A stretch of 64,000 bases of DNA from Acetobacter sacchari (GCF_017377715.1 NZ_JAFVMF010000018.1:25964-89963); one strand, 5' to 3'. Numbered from the stretch's first letter, positions 26,991-36,912 are shown. Made by a program: numbers and translations. Notes: generated from the letters alone by a model not told the origin.

Positions 26991-27878
26991 ATGGGACACG
27001 GACGTTGGAGAGACGAGGACTGGGCGAGCTATGCGGCCGGCTCGGTACACGGGCGGAGCCGTTCCGAACTGTTCGCCTCGCGAAGCATGGATCCGCATTA
27101 CGATCCGGCCCGTATCCATATCAGGGAATCCCGCGACAGCGTGGACAACCCTCTCTCCACGCCGATCATCATCGGCGTGGACGTCACGGGCTCCATGGGG
27201 GTTCTGGCGGAGGAGCTGGTGGTGCGGGGCCTGAACGAGACGTTCACGCAATTGCTCGACCGCAAACCGGTCAGCGACCCGCACGTCATGGCGCTTGCAA
27301 TCGGAGACGCATTTTGTGACCGCGCGCCCTTGCAGGCGACGCAATTCGAGGCCGATCTGCGCATCATCGAGCAACTGCGCGGTCTGTGGCTGGAGGGCGG
27401 CGGCGGCGGCAATGATGGAGAAAGCTACTGTCTGGCGCACGCGTTTGCGGCATGGAAAACATCCCATGATGCTTTCGAGCGGCGCGGTCGGAAAGGCTTT
27501 TTGTTCACAGTCGGCGACGAACCCGTGCTGGACGGCGTCTCTCGGGAGCAGATCAAACGGGTCCTTGGGCTTTCTTCACAACGCGGCGTCAGAGGAAGAG
27601 AGATCGTCGCGTTGGCGCGGGAACGGTATGAAGTATTTCATATCATCGTGGACGGCACCTACGCTGCACGGAATCTCGATCATGTGCGTCACTCATGGGA
27701 ATCGATTCTTCCAGAACGGGTCATTCATTTACGAGACCCGTCACGACTGGCGGAAACTATCGTAACGACGATCGAAGCGGTGGGCGACGTCGCGCATGGC
27801 GGCGCCACAACAGACGGTGGTCCGCCACTTCTCAAGCTCTCTAAATCCGCTAACAGATTTTTCGGTTTTCCCCGTTAA
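26991..27878 (+). CDS. VWA-domain protein of unknown function
   Basis: A 295-residue cytoplasmic protein. A von Willebrand factor A fold starts near residue 58 with IIIGVDVTGSMG; the MIDAS-like metal site is DxTxS (Asp64, Thr66, Ser68). Further on come MALAIGDAFCDRAPLQ, a glycine-rich LEGGGGGNDGESYCLAHAFAAW and GFLFTVGDEPVLDGVSREQIKRVL. The N-terminal ~55 residues (RWRDEDWASYAAGSVHGRSR) are polar and unlike other families I know. GGAGGAC precedes the ATG. It is 13 bp from the PurA-like gene and divergent from the NrtR-like gene. VWA proteins often scaffold metal-dependent complexes or work with AAA ATPases; none is here. Confidence 0.75.
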   Translation: MGHGRWRDEDWASYAAGSVHGRSRSELFASRSMDPHYDPARIHIRESRDSVDNPLSTPIIIGVDVTGSMGVLAEELVVRGLNETFTQLLDRKPVSDPHVMALAIGDAFCDRAPLQATQFEADLRIIEQLRGLWLEGGGGGNDGESYCLAHAFAAWKTSHDAFERRGRKGFLFTVGDEPVLDGVSREQIKRVLGLSSQRGVRGREIVALARERYEVFHIIVDGTYAARNLDHVRHSWESILPERVIHLRDPSRLAETIVTTIEAVGDVAHGGATTDGGPPLLKLSKSANRFFGFPR

Positions 27879-27891
27879 GGAGCATCGAGCA

Positions 27892-29073
27892 ATGACGCAT
27901 GTCGCGCAAGCCGTGATCGGGGCCGCCTACGGCGACGAGGGCAAAGGGCGCGTAGTCGATTGGCTGGCGACCTTGGCGCCGGGGGCCGTGACCGTGGTGC
28001 GCAGCAACGGTGGCGCCCAGGCCGGGCACACAGTTACGCTCGCCGACGGAACACGCCACGTCTTTCACCATATCGGCTCGGGCGCGCTTGCGGGAGCGTC
28101 GACGCATCTGTCGCAATTCATGGTTTCCCATCCCATGCTTTTTCGCGAAGAGCGGGGTCGGGTCGCAGCGAAAAGCGGTTGCGTGCATGTAACCGCGGAC
28201 CCGCGCGGCGCGGTCACGACGCCATGGGACATGATGATCAATCAGGCTCTGGAGTCATCTCGTGGCGAAGGGCGGCACGGGTCGTGCGGCATGGGGTTTG
28301 GCGAAACCGTAGGACGAACCGAGGACACGGAACAGACCTTGACTGTCGCCGATCTGCGGGCGCCGCAGCTGCGTGACAAACTGCGCGCCATTCAGGGGGA
28401 CTGGTTGCCCTCGCGGATGGAGCAGTTGGGTCTGGAATTCGGAAATGATTCCCCGCTGAGCCACGCTGCGTCGTCCGGTGTCGTCGAGCGATTTGTGGAT
28501 GATTGCCTTTTCTTTTCCAGCGCGGTCGACCTGAGGGAGGACGCCACACTTGGCGCGGATCAGACCCTAATCTTTGAAGCCGCGCAGGGGTTGAGGCTGG
28601 ATCAAAACTATCCTGACTTTCCCTACGTCACCCGCTCGAACACCGGCGTCGCCAATATTGCCGCGATCGCACGCGAGGCCGGCCTGGAGACGATCGAGGC
28701 ATTCTACGTGACGCGCTGCTACCTGACCCGCCACGGCCGGGGCCCGATGAGCGATGAACGCAACATCGCGCCCCTCTTTGCGGTGGACGACCCTACGAAT
28801 CAACCCAATCCCTGGCAGGAAACGCTACGCTTCGGACTGCTCGACCCAGCCGCGCTGGCATCGGACATACACGCGGACATGGCTTGCGCCAGCGGCGTCG
28901 CCTTGCGCCCCGCCATCGCCGTCACGTGTCTGGATCAGTGCGTCGGGGCGCGTGTCACGTGGATCAGGGACGGCAAAATCGTAGATGGCTCACGAGACGA
29001 GTTTCTGGCCGATATCCGTGCAGCTACGCACCTGACGCAGTTGCAGACATTTGCAGGCCCGACGAACCGTTGA
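27892..29073 (+). CDS. Adenylosuccinate synthetase-like enzyme, diverged paralogue
   Basis: A 393-residue member of the PurA fold, shorter than usual PurA (about 430). Kept: P-loop AAYGDEGKGRVVDW with catalytic Asp15, NGGAQAGHT with His46, DPRGA, FEAAQGLRLDQ, VTRSNTGVANIA, and YVTRCYLTRHGRGPM. Changed: the usual GHNAGHT, the IMP-loop TTGRGIGP (here GSCGMGFGET) and the C-terminal GRPRRCGW (here LRFGLLDP). The catalytic residues suggest a live GTP-dependent ligase acting on something other than plain IMP, or a divergent PurA. AAGGAGC precedes ATG 27892, 13 bp after the VWA gene. A housekeeping PurA would be expected elsewhere. Confidence 0.8.
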   Translation: MTHVAQAVIGAAYGDEGKGRVVDWLATLAPGAVTVVRSNGGAQAGHTVTLADGTRHVFHHIGSGALAGASTHLSQFMVSHPMLFREERGRVAAKSGCVHVTADPRGAVTTPWDMMINQALESSRGEGRHGSCGMGFGETVGRTEDTEQTLTVADLRAPQLRDKLRAIQGDWLPSRMEQLGLEFGNDSPLSHAASSGVVERFVDDCLFFSSAVDLREDATLGADQTLIFEAAQGLRLDQNYPDFPYVTRSNTGVANIAAIAREAGLETIEAFYVTRCYLTRHGRGPMSDERNIAPLFAVDDPTNQPNPWQETLRFGLLDPAALASDIHADMACASGVALRPAIAVTCLDQCVGARVTWIRDGKIVDGSRDEFLADIRAATHLTQLQTFAGPTNR

Positions 29074-29108
29074 AACTGGTTTGACCGGATCAAACGATGC
29101 GGCAGGGT

Positions 29109-30386
29109 TCAGGCTGTCACCGGAGCGCACAGTCGTTTGCGAAGAACATCGGCCACGACCATCATCAACGCCCCAATGCTCATGACGAACGCCATCGGGA
29201 TGATGGAACTAGTTGGCATGTATCCCATCAGAACGCCGCTGATCGCGCCGATGCTGAACTGCATCGTTCCCAGCAACGCGGAGGCGCTTCCGGCCTGCGC
29301 CCCGTGATGGTGGAACGCCAATACGGTAGCGTTCGCGCCGACGAAACCCAGAGTTCCGGTCGTCATCATGATCAGCACGGCGACGAGCGCCGGATGGCCG
29401 GGGGTTGCGACGTGCAGCACGGTCAGCAGAAGGAACAGGGCCGCAGCGGAAGCGCAGGCGGCGACGCCTCTCTGCATCAGAGTTTCGACCGGAACGCGCT
29501 GCACTAGTTTGCCGCTGATCTGGTTGCACAGAATGAACGTGGCTGCGTTCACGCCGAAGAACAGCGCAAACTGCATCGGCGTGAAACCGATCAGGTGTTC
29601 GAACACCACGGGAGCTCCACCCAGATAGGCGAATGTAACGAAAGTGCCCGCACTTGCGATGATCGCGTTGAGCACAAAATTCGGCTCGCCCAGAAGGTTG
29701 ATGTAGCGATTAAGGATCGCAGCGGGATGCAAGGGAACCCGACGGGACAGCGGCAATGTATCGGGCAACATCAGATAGACGGCGAGAATGCCCGCGACCC
29801 CGTAGAGCACCGCGATCCAGAAGATCCAGCGCCACGAGCCGAACGTGAGGACCGCGCCGCCCAGCGACGGCGCGAGGATCGGCATCGCGCCGAACACTAA
29901 AGTAAGCTGCGTCATGATGCGCGCGCCGTCCCGACCGGTCGCGATGTCGCGCACGAATGCTCGCGGCACGACGGCGCCGACCGCTCCGCCAAGGGCCGCC
30001 AGAAAGCGAAACAGGCAGAACGCATGGAAATCGGAGGTCGTGGCGCAGCCGATGGAGGCCAGCGTGAAGACCAGCAATCCCGCGATCAGCGGAGCGCGCC
30101 GCCCGAACCGATCCGACAGCGGCCCGCACGAGAACTGTCCTACGGCAAGGCCCGCGAACCATGTCGCGAGCGTGAACTGCGCGGAACCCGGCCCACCGCC
30201 CTCCAGTTCCTTGTCCAGCGTGGGAAACGCCGGAAGGTACATGTCGGTTGAAAGCGGACCGATCGCGGTGATGGCGCCAAGCAACACGATCAGTGGAAGT
30301 GGCGGCGGAGCCCCTGCGAGCAGGTGTTGGGCTGATTTGGCGGAGAACATCACGAACCGTAGGGGGCGAAAGGGAATATGTGTCAT
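29109..30386 (-). CDS. Bcr/CflA-family MFS multidrug efflux transporter
   Basis: A 425-residue protein with about 12 hydrophobic helices. Family motifs: LIVLLGAITAIGPLSTDMYLPAFP in helix 1, GQFSCGPLSDRFGRRAPLIAGL (MFS motif A), and RFLAALGGAVGAVVPRAFVRD (antiporter motif C region). Such pumps export bicyclomycin, chloramphenicol, sulphonamides or cysteine using the proton gradient. Start ATG 30386 follows GGAAAACGGGTGA; ATG 30350 is an alternative. It converges on the PurA-like gene with a 35-bp gap. Confidence 0.9.
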   Translation of the reverse strand: MTHIPFRPLRFVMFSAKSAQHLLAGAPPPLPLIVLLGAITAIGPLSTDMYLPAFPTLDKELEGGGPGSAQFTLATWFAGLAVGQFSCGPLSDRFGRRAPLIAGLLVFTLASIGCATTSDFHAFCLFRFLAALGGAVGAVVPRAFVRDIATGRDGARIMTQLTLVFGAMPILAPSLGGAVLTFGSWRWIFWIAVLYGVAGILAVYLMLPDTLPLSRRVPLHPAAILNRYINLLGEPNFVLNAIIASAGTFVTFAYLGGAPVVFEHLIGFTPMQFALFFGVNAATFILCNQISGKLVQRVPVETLMQRGVAACASAAALFLLLTVLHVATPGHPALVAVLIMMTTGTLGFVGANATVLAFHHHGAQAGSASALLGTMQFSIGAISGVLMGYMPTSSIIPMAFVMSIGALMMVVADVLRKRLCAPVTA

Positions 30387-31028
30387 TCACCCGTTTTCCG
30401 GCATTGTCCACCGGCGCAATTCGCGGGACCGATCACAGTTCGCGACATGGCGCGCCAGCGGAGGTCCGTCTGGCGGCGATAAATATTTCCCATTCACGTC
30501 AAAATTATTTCAATACATGTCCACCCTCCAAGCCGCTAGGTTCGGACGAACACACAGCACGTTGCGGCGGAAATAAAAACTTCACAAAGATCTTTGATTT
30601 CATAAGATATTTTTATAAATCACGCTAACTGCCGCCTTTCAGCGCGTAAAGGCGAACAAATCGCCGCAAACTGTTTCAAGATCCTCCACCGGGCCTCGCG
30701 GATCGTCACTTCACCTCTCCAAGCGCATCGCCCGCCCATTGCGGAGCGCCCCGGACTCAGTTAGGTGCTTGGCTGCCCGAGCGCAGCCTCAAAAAGGCCA
30801 TCTAGAGACGGCGTCCGGCGATCAGTACAACGACGACGCCCGGTGGCGGCGTCAGCGTCGCCCGCCACATTTTACCCGTGATGTCGTCGCATGATTGCAC
30901 CTTCATTCAGTCTGCGACGCATGTCATTCCAGACCAGCCGCAATTCGGGAACGGGCGCCTTATCCATTATGAACCTGCCAATCGTCGGCCGTCCCGGCCC
31001 ATTGGGCGCCGCCGCTCCAGTTACCGGG
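30387..31028. other. Divergent promoter region, no gene seen
   Basis: About 640 bp between the divergent Bcr/CflA and RND adaptor genes. The portion 30480-30630 is AT-rich, the rest GC-rich. The adaptor frame is open upstream to 30891, so part could be coding if an earlier start is used. No regulator gene is present. Confidence 0.4.
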
Positions 31029-32141
31029 ATGCATCGTCCCAAGACATCCGGACGTTACGCTGTCGCGGCGGCTGCGATGCTTTCATGCTCCGGGTTTGCG
31101 AGCCAGGCCAACGCAGAGAACAATCCGGCGCACCGCAACGCCCGAGGGCAAGTGGTGGTCGAGGCTGACTCCGCCCTCGACAAAACGCTTGTCGTGACGC
31201 CTGTGACGGCGAGTATCTGGAATCGCGGGGTCCGGACGCCGGGTGAGATCGTCGCCGAACCGTCCCGTAGCGTCACGGTTTTTTCGCCCGTCACCGGCCT
31301 GATTCAGGAAGTCACGGTGAATCCGGGCGATCATGTGCAGGCCGGGCAGATTTTGGCTCGCGTCATCTCCGGCGACGCCGCGCAGGCGACCAGCGACGAG
31401 GCGAAGGCCCGTGCGGGGCTGGAGTTCGCGCAACGCGCATTCACCCGCGCCCAGGGCGTTCTGGCCGCAGGCGGCGGCGCCCAGAAAGATCTCGAAAACG
31501 CCCGCAGCAACCTGCTGCAGGCGCAGGCCGAGGAGGACCGCGCGCAGGCCAGATTGAGCGCGCTGCAATCCGCATCTGGCGCCGACGGAATCATAACCCT
31601 CAAGGCGCCGATCGAAGGCGACGTGAGCGCGGTCAACGCTACCGCTGGCATGAACGTCGTCGACATCACTCAGCCGCTGATCGTCATGGCCAATTCGGAA
31701 GAATTGTGGGCTATCGCCGACGTGCCCGAACGCGATATCCGCGGCGTCACGGTCGGGCAGCAGGTCAACGTCGCGCCGTCCGCTTTTCCGAACGTCATCC
31801 TGCACTCGACGGTCTCGGCCATCGACCCGATCGTCCAGCCGAACATGGCGGTGCTGCGGGTACGCTCCGTCCTGCCAAACGTGGACGGCGCGTTGCGACC
31901 GAACATGTACGCAGCGATTACGGTCATGGAGCCGCAACCACCGACGATCTCGGTGCCGCAATCGGCGCTGTTGATGAACAATGACAAGGTGACGGTCTTC
32001 GTCCGCGTGGCCCCCCATGTGTTCGAACGGCGCGCGGTCGAGATCGTCTATGACGAAGGGGACCAGTGCCGCGTCACCTCCGGCCTGTCGCCCAGCGATT
32101 CCGTCGTCACCGTTGGCGCGATCCTGCTGAATGATGATTGA
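31029..32141 (+). CDS. RND efflux periplasmic adaptor (CzcB-like)
   Basis: A 370-residue membrane-fusion protein linking the RND pump to the outer-membrane channel. ATG 31029 gives a good signal peptide (MHRPKTSGRYAVAAAAM, cleavage near ANA-EN); upstream in-frame ATGs at 30969 and 30891 would bury it. Domains: barrel-sandwich/lipoyl halves VFSPVTGLIQEVTVNPGDHV and TLKAPIEGDVSAVNATAG, a helical hairpin rich in Ala and Gln between them, then beta-barrel LWAIADVPERDIRGVTVGQQV. It overlaps the permease gene by 11 bp. Confidence 0.88.
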   Translation: MHRPKTSGRYAVAAAAMLSCSGFASQANAENNPAHRNARGQVVVEADSALDKTLVVTPVTASIWNRGVRTPGEIVAEPSRSVTVFSPVTGLIQEVTVNPGDHVQAGQILARVISGDAAQATSDEAKARAGLEFAQRAFTRAQGVLAAGGGAQKDLENARSNLLQAQAEEDRAQARLSALQSASGADGIITLKAPIEGDVSAVNATAGMNVVDITQPLIVMANSEELWAIADVPERDIRGVTVGQQVNVAPSAFPNVILHSTVSAIDPIVQPNMAVLRVRSVLPNVDGALRPNMYAAITVMEPQPPTISVPQSALLMNNDKVTVFVRVAPHVFERRAVEIVYDEGDQCRVTSGLSPSDSVVTVGAILLNDD

Positions 32142-35100
32142 TCGGGTCATTGCAGGCTGTCTTCGCAACAGACGCCTGGTTTTCGCCGCGGCAATAGCTC
32201 TCGCAATCTGGGGCGTTCTGGCCTGGCGAAGCATCGCGATCGAGGCTTATCCGGATCTGGGCGCCGTGACCGTGCAGGTCACGACGCAGGTTTCTGGCCT
32301 CGCCGCTGAAGAAGTCGAGCAGCAGATCACTACGCCGCTGGAACGTCAGCTCGCGAGCACTCCGGGTCTGATCGACTCCCGGTCCAGCAGCACGTTCGGC
32401 CTCTCGCTGATCACGCTGATCTTCAAGGACGGCACGGACGTCTATTTCGCGCGCCAACGCGTGACCGAGCAGTTGGCTCAGGTGACCGTGCCCTACGGAG
32501 CGACGCCGGGGCTGGGTCCGGTCACCGGCCCGTCGGGCGAAATTTTTCGCTACACGCTCGAGTCCGATCGCGCCAATCTGATGCAGTTGTCGGACATCCA
32601 GAAATGGATCGTCGTTCCGGCGCTGACCCAGATTCCGGGCATCGCCGCCGTGACGAATTTCGGCGGATTCACCAAGGAATACCAGCTCGTCCTGAATCCC
32701 GGTTCGCTCCATTATTACGGCATCGGCCTCAATGACGTTCTGACCGCGATCCGAAATAACAACGGCAACGCGGGCGGCGGTCGCGTGACGCGTGGCGACC
32801 AGTCCTATGTCGTGCGCGGCAGCGGTCTGGTGCGCACGCTGGACGAGATGGGCGAAATCTCGGTGACGCAGCGCAACGGCGTGCCAGTGTTCCTGCGCAA
32901 TCTCGGCCAGATGCAACTCGGCCATCAGGTGCGCGAAGGCATTCTTGGCAAGGACTCGAACCCGGACACGCTCGAAGGCATCGTCACGATGCTCAGCGGG
33001 CAGAACGCATCGCTGATTCTGCAGAGCGTTCATGCCCAGGTCGACAGCCTGCAAAAGCAGCTTGCGCCGATGGGCGTAAGGATCGTGCCCTATATCGACC
33101 GCGACGTGCTTGTCCGCGCCACTACCGACAAGGTGATGGACACGGTGTTCAAAGGCGTCGGCCTCGTCGTGATCGTGCTTGTGCTTTTCCTGGGCAGCCC
33201 CCGAAGCGCACTGGTCGCAGCAATCACTATTCCTCTGGCGCTGGCGTTCGTGTTCGTCGTCATGAACCTGCTCGGTATGCCTGCGAACCTGTTCTCGCTG
33301 GGCGCGATCGATTTCGGCGTCGTCGTCGACGGCGCCATCGTGGTGACCGAGGCGATCCTGCGTATCCGCGAAGAGCGGCCAAACGACGTGGTGGAGATGA
33401 GCCAGGTGCTCGAAACCACAGGCCATATCGGTCGGTCGATCATGTTCTCGACGCTGATCATCATTGTCGCCTACAGCCCCCTCTTCGCGTTTCAGGCGGC
33501 GGAAGGAAAACTCTTTCGCCCGATGGCGTTCACAGTCAGCTTCGCCCTGTTCGGCGCGTTGCTGAGCGCCACCATGCTGACGCCCGCGCTCGCATGGCTG
33601 GCGATGCGCAAGCCGCACCGTCTTTTTCACAACAAACCTCTGGAGTGGCTTCACCGGACCTATGTGCGCTGGCTCGGGCGCATCGTCGACCGGCCGCAGA
33701 TCGCCTATCTCGCTGGAGTCGTCGCCTTTGCTTCCGTCATTGCGCTCGGGGCGACGGTCGGGCGCGAGTTCCTGCCAGAACTGGACGAAGGCGCGCTGTG
33801 GCTACAGGTGCAGATGCCTTCCGGCATCTCGATCGACAAGGCAAGCGCGATCGCCAGCGATATCCGCCGCGCAGTCGACGAATTTCCCGAAATTTCTTTC
33901 GCCATCACGCAACTCGGGCGCAACGACTCCGGAACCGACCCGTGGACTCCGTCGCATATCGAAATGCCCGTAGGGCTGAAACCCTACGGTACCTGGCCGC
34001 GCGGCGAGACAAAGAAGCAATTTGAACAGAAACTGCGCGCCCGCCTGCGCCAGATTCCGGGCATCAGCTTCGACATCAGCCAGCCCATTGAAGACGGGAT
34101 GAACGACCTTGTCGGCGGCGCGCATTCGCCGCTGGTGCTGCGCGTCTACGGGCAGGATTTCCGGGAGTTACGCCGGATCGGCAACGAAATCGTCCGCATT
34201 CTCTGGACCGTGCCCGGCACCCGCGACGCCTCGATCTTTCAGGAACCCGAAATTCCGGAGATGAACATCTCCGTCGACCGCATGGCGGTCGCGCGCTACG
34301 GCGTCGCCGGGTCGGACGTGATGAATGTGGTGCAGAACGGCATCGGCGACGCCGCCGTTTCCCAGCTTTACGTCGGCGACCGCAGTTACAACATGACGGT
34401 GCGCATCCCTCAGGCGGACGCCGCCAATTTGCAGACGCTGGGGCGGATGCCGTTCACCACGGCGTCCGGCAGTCAAATTTCGCTCAACGAACTTGCAAAG
34501 ATCACGCTGGAAACCGGCGAGAGCAACATCTCGCATGAGAACAATCACCGCCAGATCACCATCCGCGTCAACAATGGCGACCGCGCGCTGTCGCAATACC
34601 TGACGGACGCGCAGGCGCGCATCAACCGCGACGTTCACTTCGATACGGCGCGATACCGCCTGGAATGGGCAGGCACGTTTCAGGAGCAGCAGCACGCGCA
34701 GGCGCGTCTGACGGTCGCTCTGGCGATCATGTTCGCCGTCATGCTGGTGCTCTTGTTCGGGGAGTTCCGTATTTTCCGTCAGGCGGCGCTTGTCCTCGGC
34801 GTCGTGCCGCTGGCGACGCTTGGCGGACTGGTGGCGTTGCATCTGCGCGGCGAAACGCTGAACGTCGCGACCGCCGTCGGCTTCATCGCCTTGTTCGGCG
34901 TCGCGGTTCAAAACGGCATCATCATGGTTTCGAACATCAACCGCCACCGGGCCAACGGCATGGAGTTGCGCGCAGCAGTCCTTGAGGGCGCCGGAGAGCG
35001 ATTCCGTCCGGTGCTCATGACGGCGACAGTCGCAAGCGTCGGCATGTTGCCCGCAGCCATCGCGACCGGCATCGGCACCGACGTGCAACGCGGCCTCGCC

Positions 35101-35253
35101 ACCGTGGTGGTGGGCGGTCTGGGCATCGCCACCTTCCTGACGCTGTTCATCCTGCCGACGTACTACGCGCGGATCGAAGCCTGGGCGAAACGTCGCGAGG
35201 ACCGACAACGGACCGCATCGCATGCGGGCGAAACCGGAGGGTCTCCGGCATGA
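32131..35253 (+). CDS. Heavy-metal-efflux RND permease (CzcA family)
   Basis: A 1040-residue inner-membrane proton antiporter. The heavy-metal (HME) signature is intact in helix 4: Asp394, Asp400 and Glu407 in the segment AIDFGVVVDGAIVVTEAI, which correspond to CzcA D402, D408 and E415. Two large periplasmic loops lie between helices 1-2 and 7-8, and PILMTATVASVGMLP-like VLMTATVASVGMLPAAIATG follows in the C half. It pumps divalent or monovalent metal ions; the metal is not decided by sequence. The adaptor and outer-membrane factor overlap it at each end, forming one operon. Confidence 0.95.
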   Translation: MMIDRVIAGCLRNRRLVFAAAIALAIWGVLAWRSIAIEAYPDLGAVTVQVTTQVSGLAAEEVEQQITTPLERQLASTPGLIDSRSSSTFGLSLITLIFKDGTDVYFARQRVTEQLAQVTVPYGATPGLGPVTGPSGEIFRYTLESDRANLMQLSDIQKWIVVPALTQIPGIAAVTNFGGFTKEYQLVLNPGSLHYYGIGLNDVLTAIRNNNGNAGGGRVTRGDQSYVVRGSGLVRTLDEMGEISVTQRNGVPVFLRNLGQMQLGHQVREGILGKDSNPDTLEGIVTMLSGQNASLILQSVHAQVDSLQKQLAPMGVRIVPYIDRDVLVRATTDKVMDTVFKGVGLVVIVLVLFLGSPRSALVAAITIPLALAFVFVVMNLLGMPANLFSLGAIDFGVVVDGAIVVTEAILRIREERPNDVVEMSQVLETTGHIGRSIMFSTLIIIVAYSPLFAFQAAEGKLFRPMAFTVSFALFGALLSATMLTPALAWLAMRKPHRLFHNKPLEWLHRTYVRWLGRIVDRPQIAYLAGVVAFASVIALGATVGREFLPELDEGALWLQVQMPSGISIDKASAIASDIRRAVDEFPEISFAITQLGRNDSGTDPWTPSHIEMPVGLKPYGTWPRGETKKQFEQKLRARLRQIPGISFDISQPIEDGMNDLVGGAHSPLVLRVYGQDFRELRRIGNEIVRILWTVPGTRDASIFQEPEIPEMNISVDRMAVARYGVAGSDVMNVVQNGIGDAAVSQLYVGDRSYNMTVRIPQADAANLQTLGRMPFTTASGSQISLNELAKITLETGESNISHENNHRQITIRVNNGDRALSQYLTDAQARINRDVHFDTARYRLEWAGTFQEQQHAQARLTVALAIMFAVMLVLLFGEFRIFRQAALVLGVVPLATLGGLVALHLRGETLNVATAVGFIALFGVAVQNGIIMVSNINRHRANGMELRAAVLEGAGERFRPVLMTATVASVGMLPAAIATGIGTDVQRGLATVVVGGLGIATFLTLFILPTYYARIEAWAKRREDRQRTASHAGETGGSPA

Positions 35254-36785
35254 GGAGACTTCTCGGAGCCGTCGCCCTGATCGCGCTTGCCGGATGCGCC
35301 GTCGGGCCGGACTTCCACCGCCCTGACGCGCCGACGACCACTTACGGACCGGGAGGTCTGGCGCGCACGTCGGGCAGCGAAGCGAAGAAGGGTCTGCCGT
35401 CAAATCAGGACGCGCCACAGCTTTTGGCCATGGGCAAGGACATCCCGGCGGACTGGTGGACGCTGTTCCACTATCCGGAGCTCGATCAGCTTCTGAAACG
35501 CGTGCTGGCGCGAAGCCCGACGCTCGAGGCTGCGAAGCTGGCGCTTCAGGCCGCACAGCAGGACAAGAAAGCAACCGAAAGCGCGCTGTATCCTTCGGTC
35601 AGCGGTTTCTACAACCCGGCGCGCTTCAAGACGTCGCGCGCATACTCCAACGTGCCGATCGCAAACTCCTGGCTGTACACAATCCACACGGCGCAGCTGA
35701 ATATCTCCTACTCCCCGGATATCTGGGGTGGAGTGCGCCGTCAGATCGAGTCAGCGGCGGCGGAACGTGAAGCGCAACGCAACCAGCTTGAAGCCGCGTG
35801 GCTGACCCTGACCAGCTCCACCGTGGACGCCGCCATTTCCTACGCCATGACGCGTGCCCAGATCGAGACGACCGAGGCGCTGATCGCGGATCAGGAGCGC
35901 ACCCTGAAAGCGTCTCTGGCGGAGCAGGCTCTTGGCGCGATGTCGGGCGCCGACGTTGCGATGCAGCGCACCCTGTTGGCCCAGACGCGCGCGACGCTAC
36001 CGCCCTTGCGCCAGACTCTGGCGACGCTGCATGACGAGATTGCGGCGCTGTCCAACGACATGCCGGACGCACCGACGCCGGAGTTTGACCTGGATCGGTT
36101 CGTGCTGCCCGGGGTCCTGCCGGTTAGCGTGCCTGCGCAGCTCATCTCCCAGCGGCCGGATATCCGCACCTCGGAAGCCTATTTCCACGCTGCATGTGCG
36201 CAGGTCGGCGTCGCCATCGCCAACCGTCTGCCGAATATACAGCTTGGCTTCGACCCCGGCTTCGCGGCGGCGACGATCGCGCAGATGGCGACGCCCGGAT
36301 ACGGTCAATGGACGCTGGGCGCGATGCTGACCCAGCCGATCTTCGACGGTTTCCAGCTGCAGCATCAGGAGCAGGCGGCGCGTAAACGTTACGAGGAGGC
36401 CGCCGCCCAGTATCGGGCAACTATCGTTTCCGCCGTGCAGGACGTCGCCGACAGCCTTAGCGCCGTCCATACCGATGCGGACGCGCTGACTCAGTCGGCT
36501 GCAGCCGAGCATGAATCGGACAGAAGCGCCCAGATCATGCAGGCGCAGCTTCGCCTCGGCGACGTCAGTCAGGTCGCTCTGCTGAACGTGCAGGAGGCGC
36601 GCCTGCAAACCATGCTGACCCTGATTCAGGCTCGCGCGGCGCGGCTGTCGGATACGGTTGGGCTGTTCCAGTCACTCGGCGGCGGCTGGTGGAACCGCGT
36701 TGACGATCCGGCTGCAGCGGTCCCCGGCGGCGCGAAAGCCGCCGCCTCCGCACGACCGGCGGCTGGACCAGCCGGTAACGGCTGA
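35250..36785 (+). CDS. Outer-membrane efflux lipoprotein, NodT/TolC family
   Basis: A 511-residue outer-membrane factor. The lipobox is LIALAGC, with lipidated Cys near residue 16, followed by AVGPDFHRPDAP, the usual NodT start. DWWTLFHYPELDQLLKRVL, two long alpha-helical repeats, SQRPDIRTSEAYFHAACAQVGVA and the closing SDTVGLFQSLGGGWW are family hallmarks. The ATG overlaps the permease stop (ATGA). It completes the tripartite RND pump. The C-terminal tail (residues about 488-511) is Ala/Pro-rich. Confidence 0.93.
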   Translation: MRRLLGAVALIALAGCAVGPDFHRPDAPTTTYGPGGLARTSGSEAKKGLPSNQDAPQLLAMGKDIPADWWTLFHYPELDQLLKRVLARSPTLEAAKLALQAAQQDKKATESALYPSVSGFYNPARFKTSRAYSNVPIANSWLYTIHTAQLNISYSPDIWGGVRRQIESAAAEREAQRNQLEAAWLTLTSSTVDAAISYAMTRAQIETTEALIADQERTLKASLAEQALGAMSGADVAMQRTLLAQTRATLPPLRQTLATLHDEIAALSNDMPDAPTPEFDLDRFVLPGVLPVSVPAQLISQRPDIRTSEAYFHAACAQVGVAIANRLPNIQLGFDPGFAAATIAQMATPGYGQWTLGAMLTQPIFDGFQLQHQEQAARKRYEEAAAQYRATIVSAVQDVADSLSAVHTDADALTQSAAAEHESDRSAQIMQAQLRLGDVSQVALLNVQEARLQTMLTLIQARAARLSDTVGLFQSLGGGWWNRVDDPAAAVPGGAKAAASARPAAGPAGNG

Positions 36786-36912
36786 ACGACCGCGTTGCGT
36801 TCGCCTCCGCTCTGACGCACAACGGCTTCGCCAGACACGACAATCAGACGCTTACGGTCATGCTGACCCTGCGCTGACGCCGCCCCCGCTCACGGCAGGA
36901 GAGAGACGACAC

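Noticed and set aside
27892..29073. Phage-type PurZ (2-aminoadenylosuccinate synthetase)
   Set aside because: PurZ is reported to lack the catalytic Asp of the P-loop, but here GDEGKG retains it, and there are no phage genes nearby.
32107..35574. Long minus-strand frames opposite the RND permease
   Set aside because: Low-complexity His/Asp/Arg composition and no domain; shadows of the permease gene.
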